Shown here: piece by piece, positions 20,352-31,907 of the stretch
Layout of the letters: every line of letters starts with the position of its first letter
Numbering within the stretch: the first letter of the stretch is position 1
Assembly (NCBI RefSeq): GCF_026914185.1
Contig: NC_070561.1
Span: 682,001 to 746,000, forward strand
Reading direction: 5' to 3'
DNA from: Puccinia triticina
Taxonomy: Eukaryota; Basidiomycota; Pucciniomycetes; Pucciniales; Pucciniaceae
DNA length: 64,000 nt
Translations under genes and position numbers: made by a program
The notes under the pieces: generated by a model
What the model was told of the DNA's origin: nothing
The model's database searches: none
What the model saw: only the letters and a program-made list of their open reading frames with translations

Positions 20352-21688
20352 ATGAATCGGATGACGTCGACGCTCAGGAACCCGTTGGCGAGTGTGGATG
20401 AGCCGACGCCGTCGGCGCTCGATGGGGTGCCCGCCGAGCTCGAACGCGAGCTCCGCCTGTGTATGTTTCCTCTGTTCTCTTCTCTCGGGCCGATGTTGAA
20501 CCAGTGTTCTTTTTTTCTTAGATGGAGGACTGTTGATCCAGCAGGCCGGGGTGCTGCTCAAGCTGTTCGCCTCCCCTGGCTCGATTCCCTCGCCTCTCTC
20601 TGATCTGATCTCTCTGTGTATGTAGACCGCAGATCGTGATGGCGACGGCCGCGACGCTCTTCCAGCGCTTCTTTTTTGTCACCTCGTTCGTCCATTTCGG
20701 GATCCGGGTAAGCAAGCTTATGGATGAGAGTGGCTATGATTGTTAGTTCGTTGACAGGATGTTTTTTGTCTATACAGGATGTGTCGGCAGGCGCGCTGTT
20801 CCTCGCCTCGAAGCTGGAGGAGAAGCCGGCGCGGATCCGGGACATCATCAATGTGTACGACTATCTGATCTCGATGGTCGAGTGGACGGGCCGGCAGACG
20901 GGTGGGGGTGGTGGGGGCTGTTCGGAGCAGGAGGCGAACCGGGAGGCCGAGCTGAAGGTGGAGCAGAACCCGTTGCTCCCGCTGGAGATCAAGCAGAGCA
21001 TGCTCCGACACCTCCAGCAGAAACGGGCCCAGCCGCGAGCGCTCTCTTCTGGCGCCCAGGCTGCTCCTCCTCTGGACATGGCCCAGTTCAGTTATCTCCC
21101 GATGGACTACTTTGCGCAGAAGTTCTATGATCGGAAGGCGGAGATCGTGGTGGCGGAGATGCAGATCCTGAAGCGGTGAGTTCCGCAGTAGCTGTTGTTG
21201 TTGTTTCCACCGCCCTCTGACTTCTTTTCTGTTGTTAGGCTGGGGTTCCATGTGCAGGTGCAGCACCCCTACTCGGCGATGGTGAACTACCTGCAGGTGC
21301 TCAATCTGACGGAGAACCGGGATGTGTCGCAGCGGGCGTGGGGGGCGTTGAATGACGGGTGTGTGTGTGTTTTTACTGTAGTGTGTGGATGGATGGCTGA
21401 TGGTGTTGTTGTTTTGGGTGGGGTGGCAGGCTGTTGACGGCTCTTCCGGGGCTCTATCCGCCGAGCCACCTGGGCACGCTGGCGGTGTATGTGGCTGCCC
21501 GGGAGCATGGCCTGTGCCTTCCGGGGGGCTGGTGGGAGCTGTTTGATGTTTCGGGGGAGGCGGAGCTGGAGGCGATGGCGGGGGTGCTCGGGGGGATCTA
21601 CCCGGGGGGTGAGGGTGGGACCATCTGGGTGCGCGTCAGTCGGCTGCCGCTGTCCAAGGAGGGGGTCCGGGGGATGCTGTGTACATAA
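20352..21688 (+). CDS. Cyclin L-like (transcription/splicing cyclin)
   Basis: Cyclin L binds CDK10/11-type kinases and links transcription to pre-mRNA splicing in the nucleus. Six exons (20352-20460, 20522-20564, 20626-20707, 20778-21175, 21239-21358, 21430-21688) join in phase to about 336 aa. The first cyclin box contains LLIQQAGVLLKLPQIVMATA and FQRFFFVTSF, then ALFLASKLEEKPARIRDIIN, the typical cyclin L signature. The second box follows from LKRLGFHVQVQHPYSAMVNY to the C-terminus. A Gly-rich insert (TGGGGGGC) and a Gln/Ala segment lie between. The C-terminal Arg-Ser tail of animal cyclin L is absent, as in fungi. An out-of-frame ATG at 20347 precedes the start. Cyclin K or T is the main alternative. 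Confidence 0.85.
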
Positions 21689-21780
21689 ATAAAATGGAAA
21701 ATTGTTGATCAAGTGGAAAATAAATAAAATATTAAATATTTAAATTTCCAGAGAAGAGAAGAGAAAACTCAGCAGCAACC

Positions 21781-24309
21781 ATGGAGCAGCAACTGCTCAC
21801 CACCCACGACACCCTCCTGCTCACCACCAACACCGCCCCCGCACTCGCCAGCCTCCGACAGCTGCTCATCGGCGCAGCCCTCGGCGGAGACCAGCAGCAG
21901 GCCGGCCGAGAGTTCATCCGCCTCCAGGACCACAGCCACCTCAACAGTAAGCAGAAGAAGAAGAAGAACACAAGCAACAGAACACAGAACTGACCACAAA
22001 CAAACAAACGAAAAACAGCCTCGCTCATCCTGCTCAGCTCGATCGCACTCATCGCCAAAAACCCAGCCATCGAACGAGCCATCACCAGCAACACAACCAC
22101 CACCACCACCACCCCACCCCCCCACCTCATCAGCCAACTAGCCACCGAATTCATCCTGCTCCAGGGACTGCTCCACCTCCACCCCCCATCCCAGCAACTG
22201 TTCAGGAGCGAATACAACCTCAGAGTAAGCAGCACCGCCACAAAAAAACTAACAGAAAAACTAACCACAACCAATCACACACACACAGATCCTGCTCAAC
22301 TTCCTGCCACTCGCACTCCACGCACACCCATACGCACCCCTCGGAATACCACTGCTCGACCTGCTCCTCATCACCTTCGTCGACGCCCCCGCCAATGCAC
22401 AGCTCTTCGAAGCCGCCGGCGGCCTCGAGATCCTCGTCCAGGCCATGAAGCAGAAGGCACTCAAGACCGAGCTGCGCGTCAAAGTGCTCGAAACACTCTG
22501 GGCATGGTGGATCGACGACGAGGAGCCCGGCCCAGAAAACCACCCCATCCTGCCCCCCATCACCACCCACCACCGTGAGCATCCATCTCTCCCTAAACAG
22601 ATACACACACACACACACACACTAACACACAATATCCAGCCTCAAGCAGATCCCGCCCAAACTCTCGAATCCGACCCATCTCACTCCCCCCACCCACTCT
22701 GCCCGAAGAGGACGAGCTGGCGAACACCTCCGGGAACCTATCCGACGGCCACGAGACTCCCAAGCCGCACAAGCCTGCCCCCCGGCTGACCATCCAGCCC
22801 TCCTCGACGAGCAAGCCGATCTCCCGCTCCCAGTCCAGCAGTCTCCAGCCCCCACCAACGAGCACCTCCAGCCCCATGCTCAAGTCCTCCTCCGAGGGAA
22901 ACATCAAGCCCACCCCCATCAAGGCCTCCTCCTCCGACCCCGCCTCCCGCCTCCGAAGCATGCTCGTCAACACCGCCGGCCAGTTCATCCCCGCCACCCC
23001 CCACCACCCCCACCGTATCCGACCCACCACCACTGCCACCCCCGTCGATCGGCCATCCTCGCCCAGCAAACCCACCCCATACTCGCTCCACAAGTCCCAC
23101 CCGGTCTCGCTGCTCAAGAACCGCTCGGACTCGGAGGACGCCCCCCAGCAGGCAGTCGGAGGAAGAGGAGAAGGACGACCGAGCGAGTCGAGCGAGGACT
23201 CCGACCGGCTCGACCTCTCCCCACACAAGCTCTTCGCCCCCCGCCAGCGCCGCACGGCTCTCAAGCCCTTCACCAACAACACGCCCCAGCGGCTCATCCG
23301 CCACAAGCAGTCCGCCTCCCTCGGCTCGCTCCAACTGCCCACCTCGTCGACCGCCCTGTCGCGCCAGTCGAGCGAGGACGAGGGCCCGTCGGGCTCCGAG
23401 CCCGAGCCCCGCGCCCACAGAGAGCCCCCCTCAGACACCCCCCGTCGGCCCAGCTCGAAACTCGGCCTCCACACTCCCTCCGAGCGCAAGCGGCTCTCCT
23501 GCGACACCCCCCGCGCCGCCCGCCCGGCCGCCAAGACGCCCGCAAGGCAGCCCAAGCACCATCCCCGGGCCCCCTCGCCCGTCAGATCCTGCTCATCCTC
23601 CTCCGACGGCCGTCCGGACCAGGACGACGAGGAGGGGAAAGAGCACACGCCCCAGCGCAGGCCACAGCCGACGCCGCTCATGCTGTCCGCCACCACACCC
23701 ACCCCGCTGGCGACGACGACCTCCAAGACCTTGATCACCCCGATCACCCCCACCAGTTCGAGCCACAACAACCTGATCGTCGCCGGCAAGATCAACCCCT
23801 CCTCGGCCTGTCTCTCGCCCAACAAGCGGTTCATCAACAAGCCCCTCTCCCCCGTGCATGCCCGGATCTACCAGTCCGACCTCGAGTCGATCGTCAATGC
23901 TACCGACTCCGACGTCCGCCCCAACCCCGCCCTCTTCTCCCACAAGAAGCCCACGCTCGGCGCCTCGGCCGCCAAACGGCGCCGCTCGGTCGCCAAGCAT
24001 CCCGACCATCTTCTCACTTCCCCTCCTGCAGAGAGAAGCACGAGGAAGATGAAGAAGACGGGGATCCTGGAGAAGTACATGGCCAACAGCGACGAGCTGG
24101 TGCGCTCGTTCAAGGAGATCGGCGTCGGCTTCAAGGCCCTCTCGCGCCACGAGCGCACCCGCTCCACCGCCGACCCCGCCGCCGCCGACTCCTCCGCTAC
24201 TGGGGAGAGCAAGCGGGGCGCCCGGGCCCCCGACGAGAAGCGCGGGATGGCGACGGCCAGGACGGATAAGGCCGGCCCCGCCCCCGCGAAGAGGCCCGCC
24301 AAGCCGTAG
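21781..24309 (+). CDS. cdc14: Cdc14, septation initiation network (SIN) component
   Basis: In fission yeast Cdc14 is the partner of the Sid1 kinase in the SIN, acting at the spindle pole body to trigger septation; it is unrelated to the Cdc14 phosphatase. Four exons (21781-21946, 22019-22224, 22289-22574, 22640-24309) join in phase to about 775 aa. Residues about 1-240 match the helical repeat domain: SLILLSSIALIAKNPAIE, LLHLHPPSQQLF, NLRILLNFLPLAL, LLLITFVDAPANAQLFE and VKVLETLWAWW. The rest (more than 500 aa) is Ser/Pro/Thr-rich and predicted disordered, much longer than in yeasts, with many SP/TP sites that could be kinase targets. High GC and codon bias in exon 4 produce long antisense frames that are not genes. 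Confidence 0.88.
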
Positions 24310-24599
24310 GAGCAGCCTCGGCGCGCTCGCCAGCCACCACTCCCTCATAGACGACCCTCCGCGCGCTTCTTCGCCCTCATCTGCAGATAACGCCCCCCTC
24401 CTTCCTTTGTCTATAGCTCGTATATACATATGTACGATTCCCCGTCCAACTCGCTCTCTCTTTATGTATCTGTTGTTGTCCACGCTCTCTTCCTCGTCTT
24501 CCCCCGTCGTCGTCGTCCTCTCGCGACCCCGTGTTCTCCATCCCACCTAGATGTGTGTGTGTATTCGCAAGCCTTCGTCCTCCCATTCCGCACCCACAG

Positions 24600-25345
24600 T
24601 CTCATGTTCCCCGGCGGCTGTGCCCCCCCCCCCCCCCCCCCGGCCTCGGCCAGACGCCCGCGCTGCGTCGCCGCGCCGCTCGTCCTCGGCAGTGTTGTAG
24701 CCCCGGGGCCTGGGTGTAGTTCCACGGCCGTTTCGGGCGCCGGGCACACGCTCGCTTGCGCCTCGCTCAAGACACACGCTTCGCGCTAGGGATGTGTCGT
24801 CGGGCTGGGGCGTATGATGAGTTTGCCTGGGTCATCCGGCCCTGGCACTAGCACTGAACCCCGTACCCGGGCCCAACGGGTACACCCGGTCCCGTCCCGG
24901 CGGGTACGGGTCACGGGAAGCCTCCTCGGCGGTGGGAATACCGGGTGCAGCCGGGCACCGCCTTCGGTCCACGCGAGGATACCCGTGCCCGGCGGGCGGG
25001 GCTCGGGAAGCGCCAAAAGGCACGCGTGCCCGCTGCCTGGCACCGGGCTGCGATCGGAACTCGGGTCGAGGCCGAGAGCACAAGCACTAGCTCTTGGAGG
25101 CCCCATGAGCTCATCTGTACCCGGCCGGGTGCCGGATGTGTATGTGCCCCGAGCCGGGATCCCGAGCGGGCCGGCTGTCCGGCCGGGCATGCCCGGATCG
25201 GCCGGGGCCGGGCGGCTTCCTGCCTTCGCGCGTCCCGCAGCCGTGCTCCGTGGAGGATCATGCCGTCGTTCATCGTCGCCATGGCAGTGCAGAGGGCGCT
25301 GCTGAGCGCGCATGGGCCGCTGATTCCGAGGAGGGGGGCTCGACT
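24600..25345. repeat. GC-rich patch with GGGTACCCG-type palindromic motifs
   Basis: After a C run at 24626-24642 the next 700 bp are very GC-rich and full of GGGTAC/GTACCC, CCGGGC and CGGGTACGGGTC motifs (for example near 24864-24912 and 24950-24990). All six frames are open for long stretches because stop codons are rare, so the frames carry no evidence of coding. It looks like a degenerate GC-rich repeat, distinct in base composition from neighbours. Confidence 0.5.
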
Positions 25346-26053
25346 GGGGTACTCACGAAGCCCGGCATGATGGCTGCTTGGCGATGGCCCTCTGGACTGT
25401 TATGCCCGATAGATCATGGACGTGCAATGCGGCGAGGGAATCGGTGTCACATTAAGGCCTTAATTAGCGGTGTATGGGGCGGGAGACTGTGATGGATACC
25501 GCGCATTAGTCGAAACGGGTCGCTTGGCTCCGAATCGATGGCCTCCTCTCATGCCGGCTGTCGGTTGGCGTGGGTCCCCCCAAGTTGGTAAAGATTGGAC
25601 TCGGGAGGAGGGCGTTCGAGCGTAGGCACGCCATTGATGGCTCGAGCAGTAATGCGTGTAGTGATCGCGGGTCCATCCCTCCCCCTCCAACACACTTTGT
25701 AATAACGGCGAAAGTCGATGGCCGGAAAAAACACGCACACATATTGCATCATCTTGGGGTCTTGGAGAGCATCGAGCTGTAGCAGTCCGTTCGTTCGCGC
25801 TTGAAAAAAACAATCAAGGCGAGCGCCCCAGAAACATGCCGGCGAAGTCATGCAAGCAGGCCCTCCTCCCAAGAGAGTGGCAGGAGAAGAGACATAAATA
25901 GGCCGAGCCTCCCCGGCGAAAGAACACACTCCCCATCCCATCCCTCATCCTCAGCAACCCCCATCACCACCTAACCACGCGAGAACTCTCCACCAAGCCA
26001 ACTTGCAAGCTCCACATAAATACATACATTTAACTTGAACCCCGTGTGCCAAG
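25346..26053. promoter_or_regulatory. Upstream region of the DPBB gene, with TATA-like box
   Basis: No gene is seen between the GC-rich patch and 26054. A CATAAATA box at 25893-25900 lies about 155 bp before the ATG, followed by a C-rich tract (CACTCCCCATCCCATCCC) typical of fungal core promoters. Confidence 0.35.
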
Positions 26054-26735
26054 ATGATGAGCCCGATGATCTGCAGCCTCTTCGTCGTCCTCCTCGTCTC
26101 CGTCGCCAGCTCCCTGGCCACGCCCCTCTCCACCCGCAAATCCCACCTCGAGCGCCGGTTCAGCGGCAAGGCTACCTACTTCGCGCCCGGCACCGGCGCC
26201 TGCGGCGACACGAACTCGCAGAGCGACTTCATCGTGGCTATGAATCAAGCCCAGGTCTGTCGCCGCTTCGCTTGTGCCCCTCTTGTGTGTGCATCTGGCT
26301 TGGCAAGCATACTGACCTTTCCTCTCGCTCTCTTTCTCGGAACAGTACGAGGGCGGCTCGCCGTGCCACAAGACGGTCTCCATCAAGAACGATGCCACTG
26401 GGAAAACTGTGCAAGCACAGGTGACCGACAAGGTACGTGCCTCACAGCCATGCTCATGATGATGCCCCCGAAGACCCAACCGACTGCGCGCCCGTCTTTC
26501 CGCTCCCCAGTGTCCTGGCTGTGCCTTCGGCTCTCTCGATCTTTCGCCCTCAGCCTTCCAGGCCATCGGCAACATGGACCAGGGCGTCTTACCGGTAAGC
26601 GTTTTCTCTCGCACTCTCTCTCTCTCTCTGGCGAACTCGCCCACAGGCTCGCGGTGCTGACCAGCAACATGCACTTTGGAACTCCGGCCGTCTGCGCTGG
26701 AAACGACGCCGCAGATCTCGTGGCAGTTCGAGTAA
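26054..26735 (+). CDS. Secreted double-psi beta-barrel (RlpA/barwin-like) protein
   Basis: Small secreted fungal protein of the RlpA-like DPBB group, related to expansin and barwin folds and to papain-inhibitor-like proteins; several rust members are induced in the plant. Four exons (26054-26254, 26346-26432, 26511-26594, 26715-26735) join in phase to 130 aa. Residues 1-22 form a signal peptide (MMSPMICSLFVVLLVSVASS). Then FSGKATYFAPGTGACG, CHKTVSIKN, VTDKCPGCAFGSLDLS and the terminal PISWQFE motif, all typical. Four conserved Cys (in ACG, SPC, KCPGC) suit two disulfides. The last exon is only 21 nt. Exact biochemical activity is unknown; expansin-like wall loosening is not shown. Confidence 0.88.
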
Positions 26736-27313
26736 ATCGACATTCCGCTCATTCAAACATTCTCCTTTCTTATCCATGCCCGTTTTTCGTACCCTAGAGG
26801 GCTGCAACTGGCTTGTAAACCACACCCACAAAATATACATAGAATATTTCCCCGAGGCTGCGTCTCTCCAAAACTCCGGATTTTGTCTCAGCCTTTCACT
26901 GCTTGTGCTATTCGAAGACACCCCCATGTATCCATAGAAGTTGTGTTGTATTAGGCCGGCTCTAATCATCATATTCCTTGGCCGTTTGCGTTTTTCGATG
27001 GTGTTGGCGTGAGTGAATAATTCGGGAATAAGGTGAGAGCATATGGAGGAAAGCACCACTTCGCTGCAGAGTGCCACGGTAGCGCGGCCATAAGGACAGC
27101 TTTATCTTGTCAACAAGTTCTGCGTCCGGCGGACTGGGTGCTGTCGTAGTCAGCACGCTCTAAAAATATGTATTTAAATATGCACACAAATATTTACTAG
27201 ATCCACTCGGAGCTTTCCACGAGCAACCAATCCCAAACTCATTCGGTGCCACCCCGCCAAACAAAGTCACATCGATCCTCATCCCCTCCTCACGCCCCCG
27301 AGCCAACGTAGGT

Positions 27314-27898
27314 ATGTGCCAATTGTTCGGTTGCTTCTGCCTGGCCACTACCGCTTCGATCGGATTCCTGATTGATTCCGCCGCGGCGGAGCAAGATCTG
27401 CTAACTATTTCGAGTTCTTGTTCGCCAACTGGTACAGACGAAATGCTGCCCCAAGTAGAACAAATCAAGACCAGGAGCGGCTTAGAACTTACGGTCTGCA
27501 AGGCCCACCACCAGCAGACCTGTCATCATTGCTGCATGGACTTCACATACGTGAACCAGCTAGCGACGGCCGAGGCCCACTTGTCGCAGGCCGCCAAGAA
27601 GCATCAGGACGGCGACCATCTCGGGCCCGGCCGGCTGCGGGTTGGGAGCGAGATTCGCAGGCCCGACGTGTCCGGCAAGAAGCCTCCGAAGCCGCTCGAC
27701 GGCCGGATCGTCGGCGTCGTCGAGGACATCGACGAGGAAAGCAGCTTCTGTGGAGAAACGTGCTACGTTATCAGACTGCGCGACAAGTCCCTGATGACCT
27801 GCGCGATCGACGGCGTCCACGCAGACGAGTGGCTCGTCAAAGTCGACGGACACTACGTCGCGACCTCCAAAGCACTCGGAGTCGTCTCCTGGGAATAG
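27314..27898 (+). CDS. Cys/His-rich fungal protein of unknown function
   Basis: A 194-codon frame without introns ending at TAG (about 27896). The core motif CKAHHQQTCHHCCMDF (C-x3-H-x4-C-x2-CC) is a zinc-binding-like cluster that I have seen in uncharacterised basidiomycete proteins. The second half is folded-looking (RIVGVVEDIDEE, CYVIRLRDKSLMTCAIDG, DEWLVKVDGHYV). The N-terminus MCQLFGCFCLATTASIGFLI could be a hydrophobic leader, but the ATG at 27443 is an alternative start that would give a cytosolic protein of 151 aa. No neighbour suggests a pathway. Confidence 0.6.
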   Translation: MCQLFGCFCLATTASIGFLIDSAAAEQDLLTISSSCSPTGTDEMLPQVEQIKTRSGLELTVCKAHHQQTCHHCCMDFTYVNQLATAEAHLSQAAKKHQDGDHLGPGRLRVGSEIRRPDVSGKKPPKPLDGRIVGVVEDIDEESSFCGETCYVIRLRDKSLMTCAIDGVHADEWLVKVDGHYVATSKALGVVSWE

Positions 27899-28532
27899 CC
27901 CAACCGTCCACCAACACCTGTTGTCGCCGATAGACGCGAGCCTCGCGATGGTACGACTAGCAGATATGCAGTATATACGTTCCTAGCACCAGCTCACTTC
28001 TCCTCATGGCTTTCAATTCTCCGCACCGATCACAGCACGCCGCGCGCCCCTCCCCGACAATTGAACATCACGATTGGCAAAGGTCATGACTGGCTGACGA
28101 GCTGTATTTTCCTTCCTTCTGCCAAATGAACCGATGGAAGTCTGTGTGCCACGCCTGGAGACTTTGTCCCTGCGATCCGAGGCAAATATGTCTATTGCGT
28201 TTGGACCCGATCCTATGTCAGGATACTGTTTGGAGCTGTCCGAGACAGCAGCCTCGCTGAGGTTTGAGGGAGGCGGCCACTGCTAGCACTGCCCAGGGGG
28301 CCTAACGGTCCGATCAGCCCGCGAGCCAGCTCTAGTGCTCGGCCCAGTTGTGAGATCTGGATGTGGGACGGGTCCACCAGGGAAATGAGTGTTTAGAGAA
28401 TTGATGGGACTACTGAAAGAGCTTGGTTGAAAAGCCTGTAATCTCAACTAAGAAAAAGAACTGTCACATCACCACATGTCCAATGAGCAGCCCATTCTGT
28501 CACGCTGTTGGCGGTGTGCACCCCCCCCCCCC

Positions 28533-28942
28533 CTGTACAGCACAAAAAAAAGGTGGTTTGCATGGTTTTATGCATGTGTAAATCATAAAATCATTAAACT
28601 TCACAAATTGAAATTTGAATGGCTATGGTACAGGCCCTTATAAGGTTGATGCCCATTACCCAATTAATGCACAAGCATCCTTGCTAAGCCTGCTGCAAGC
28701 AACCCATAGCACTGCAAGAAAAACTCTAGAAACTGCTCTGTACAACACAAAAAAAGGTGGTTTGCATAGTTTCATGCATGTGTAAATCATAAAATCATTA
28801 AACTTCACAAATTGAAATTTGAATGGCTATGGCACAGGCCCTTATAAGGTTGATACCCATTACCCAATCAATGCACAAGCATCCTTGCTAAGCCTGCTGC
28901 AAGCAACCCACAGCACTGCAAGAAAAACTCTAGAAACTGCTT
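28533..28942 (+). repeat. Tandem duplication, unit about 205 bp
   Basis: The unit beginning CTGTACAGCACAAAA at 28533 recurs at 28738 (CTGTACAACACAAAA) and stays nearly identical through CTCTAGAAACTGCT. It includes TTTATGCATGTGTAAATCAT, related to the hairpin at 48934-49082. A C run sits just before it. No coding potential. Confidence 0.85.
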
Positions 28943-29720
28943 GCAGTTGAGATGCAGCAAGCTTGAATCAAGCCTCAGCTCAAGCTGGAGTCAAGCATCC
29001 AAATTCTGTGCTGGTGCACCTTGAGTGTATACCTTGTTCAGCATCCCAATGCTGAACATTCTGTAGTGATCATGCAGTAGGCTGAGGCAAATGTTCAACC
29101 TTGAAAATGAACATCCCCCTTAGCACCCTTTTATTTTATCTTATTAAACACTCCATGTGCCATTGAATCCATCCAGAATAACATAAAAAGTTTGTGTACA
29201 CTTGAAAGGGATATGTACATAAGAAATGAATATGTAAGCATGAAAGGGGAATGTGAGAAGGTGTTTTAACACATAAAAGGGATATTTACACATGATGAAA
29301 GGGGTATGCATGCATGAAAGGAGTATGTGCAGTAAGGGGTATTTGCAGATGAAAAGGATTTGTAAAAATCAAAGGGGTATGTAAACCTGAATGATGAAAG
29401 GGGTATTGAATTAAGGGATGTAAAAAACTCAAAGGGGACATGTAAACATGAAAGGTTCATGAACAATGATGAAAGTGGTATGTACACATTGTGAAAGTGA
29501 TACATGCACATGAAAGGGATACACACACATGAAAGGGGTATTGTAAGCGCTCACTAACAAGCGCTTCACTGATGAGGACAAGGGGCACAAGGGGGAGTTC
29601 TAGAACCTCTGTATCTGCTTTGCAAAGGATCTAACTCAGGGGAAGTCTTAGTACTTCCCTCCTAACTACAAAAGGGGAGAGAGAAAAAGGAAGGAAGGAA
29701 TGGAAAAGGGATCTTGCTCA

Positions 29721-29762
29721 CCTAACTCAGGGGAAGTCTTAGTACTTCCCTACTGAGTTAGG
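29721..29762. repeat. Palindromic hairpin CTAACTCAG...CTGAGTTAG
   Basis: CTAACTCAGGGGAAGTCTTA on the left pairs with GTACTTCCCTACTGAGTTAG on the right. A copy of the left half occurs near 29630. It could be a small foldback repeat. Confidence 0.6.
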
Positions 29763-29935
29763 AGGGGGTGGGGGAACTGGGATTAAGAGGGTGCCCGGTC
29801 CGGCGTCTGTGACAGGCTGATGATTGTTCCTGTGAGTACGCGGGAGGCGCGGCTCACAGGTATGTGCAAATAAAGGGGTATGGACACATTATGAAAGGGG
29901 TGAATGAATAAAAAGGGATATTTGCACATGAAAGG

Positions 29936-30546
29936 GGTATGTGAGGACCCCGGCAAGCCCCTACTAGACACCCTTACGTGATACCCCGGGAATTTGCCAT
30001 TTTGAAACAGCTGTAGTTTTGATTTTTTGGAGAGAATCAACTGTTTGAAACCAAACACGTCAGTATGTTCAATTTTGCAAATTTTGGCATAGTGGATTGA
30101 AACAAGTTACGTAAGCAACATTTGCAGCCATTTGTGGGGGTTTTGGATAAGAAAAGTGCAAAATTGATGTTCTGGTTATAATTGCTGATGTATTACAAAA
30201 AATGGATTAAAATCAACAAAAAATCACTTTTAGAAGCCTTTGAGACCTTCCTCAACCCTTTTAATTTGACATGGGAGCAGGAGAGAACAGGGAGGAACTA
30301 ATATGTATGCACACTATGTTTGCACCTTTAAGCACAAAAACAAATTGAAACAAAACACGTAAGTATGTCATTTTTTCCCTTGGAAGGGAAGACCAGATTG
30401 AAAAAGAGTACGTCAGTATGTCCCAGCAGTTTCCATTTGAAACAAGTTTCACAGGTTTACGTAAGTATCATTTTTGCCAAAAAAATCATTTTGAAACAAT
30501 TTACGTAAGGATGTCTAGTAGAGGCTTGCCGGGGTCCTGGTATGTG
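29936..30546. mobile_element. 595-bp hAT-type MITE with 8-bp target duplication
   Basis: The element runs 29944-30538. Its ends are inverted copies: left AGGACCCCGGCAAGCCCCTA, then CTAGACACCCTTACGT; right, read in reverse, AGGACCCCGGCAAGCCTCTA, then CTAGACATCCTTACGT. The target GGTATGTG is present at 29936-29943 and 30539-30546, which fits hAT. It has no coding capacity. Inside are at least six copies of a TTGAAACAA plus ACGTAAGTATGT-like module, mainly near the ends, as expected for transposase-binding subterminal repeats. Confidence 0.85.
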
Positions 30547-31298
30547 CACATGAAAGGGATATGTGCACATGAAAGGGGTATGTTCACATGAAATGGGACT
30601 TTGCACAGGTATCAACTTAGTATTTTGGAGCCTGTACTCAGTTTTTTGGAGCTTAGACTCACTCTTGCATAAATTATGCAATTTGCATGTAATCAACCAG
30701 TGCTTGATTCTTGCATGAGGCACAGCTTGCCTTGAGCTCTTGCATCTCAACTGCAAGCAGTTTCCAGAGTTTTTCTTGCAGTGCAGTCTGCTATCCCCCC
30801 CCCCCCCCCTCCGCGCCTGCCAACTTTCATCACTGCAGGAATTAGCTGCTCAGACAAGATTATGCAATCAGTTGTCAGACTTATTTGGTCCGCCAAGTTT
30901 GGCAACTTGCTGGGCCTGGGCTGGCAATTTCTTTGGACAAATTCTGTCCAAAAACCTGTCAGTCAAACTTTTCCCGGTGGATAGTTTATGCAGTGCATGA
31001 CCCCTGGATTACCAGAAAAGCATGGCAACAACTACTGCCATCTAGAAATAGGAGGGCTCTCCTGCCTAGTCCCTCCATCGCTCTGAGCCTCCACCCCAGA
31101 AGCGAACTCTCTATCGTCCTAGTCTCTCGGAGTCCTATCAAAGCGCTGCTTTGGGAAAAAAGCCATTTAAAGAGTAACACACCATGCCCAATAGAGTTCA
31201 ATTTGTCACGGATGGTTTCCGCAACAATAGTATCCAAAAATCCACCAGCAATCCTATTGTAGCTCCACCTGCGGGCTCCTCCCCCGCCACTAGCTCCC

Positions 31299-31649
31299 TG
31301 TGAAGCCCCTGCGTACCGCGAGGTTTCACAAAAGCAATCACAGGTCCAATTCCCGCTTGACTATATCATCTTGTCCTCCCTTCACCTTCCTAGCCGGCAG
31401 AGATATCTGTGACCATATCTCTCCCGGCTAGGTAAGCCTTCCACTTCTCTGTTCCTCATCTTGTTTCCTTTTCATTCCCCTTAGTTCATGTATTTACTGA
31501 GAGATATCTGTGACCATATCTCTCCCGGCTAGTGTTCTTCCCCCTCTCCTGAGCAATAGATAGCCTCGTGAACCAGAAACCATCTTGAGGTTCACCTTCT
31601 GCGCCCCACTCAAAAGGACAGTGAAGGACCCCTAAGTGGAGTCCTTACA
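31299..31649 (+). repeat. 5' LTR of the gypsy-type element
   Basis: 351 bp, TG to CA. It contains two copies of an internal palindromic block AGATATCTGTGACCATATCT about 100 bp apart. It differs from the 3' LTR at 11 positions, all transitions. Confidence 0.9.
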
Positions 31650-31907
31650 CTTTTTTTGTCTGGTTCCACCCTTTCGCCAACTCCTCGATTTGGCGAGCAA
31701 TTTTTTTTTTTTCAAACTGCGACTGCCCTCTCGCTGTTCACTTCAACTGCGACTGCCCTCTCACTGTCCACTTCAACTGCGACTGCCCCCTCACTATCCA
31801 ACACCACTGTCACTGCCTTCCCACTGCCCATCGACCATCCACTACTGCCATCTCCATTGCCACTGCTTCGTTCTTGACCGGAAATAACCGACTACGCGCA
31901 CCCTCTT

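Larger units (their letters stand above)
29190..30612. repeat. Minisatellite of ACATGAAAGGGGTATGT-type units
   Basis: Degenerate units of 15-25 bp (CATGAAAGGGGTATGTGCAC and variants) run from 29190 to 29545, reappear at 29860-29943 and continue at 30539-30612. The gap at 29546-29860 holds other sequence, and the gap at 29944-30538 is a MITE inserted into the array. The array produces repetitive Tyr/Phe-rich frames that are not genes. Confidence 0.75.

Noticed and set aside
20109..20603. Ser/Arg/Pro-rich frame upstream of and through cyclin L exon 1
   Set aside because: Produced by the trinucleotide repeat and by reading through the first intron; the cyclin frame begins at 20352.
22593..23840. 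415-codon antisense frame inside cdc14 exon 4
   Set aside because: It follows from GC-rich, codon-biased sense sequence; low-complexity Gly/Arg/Trp content and no family.
29266..29526. Phe/Ser/Cys-rich minus-strand frame
   Set aside because: Translation of the minisatellite; periodic and without homology pattern.
29546..29660. CTGATGAG core suggesting a hammerhead ribozyme
   Set aside because: No GAAA core strand and no closing stem at the right distance.
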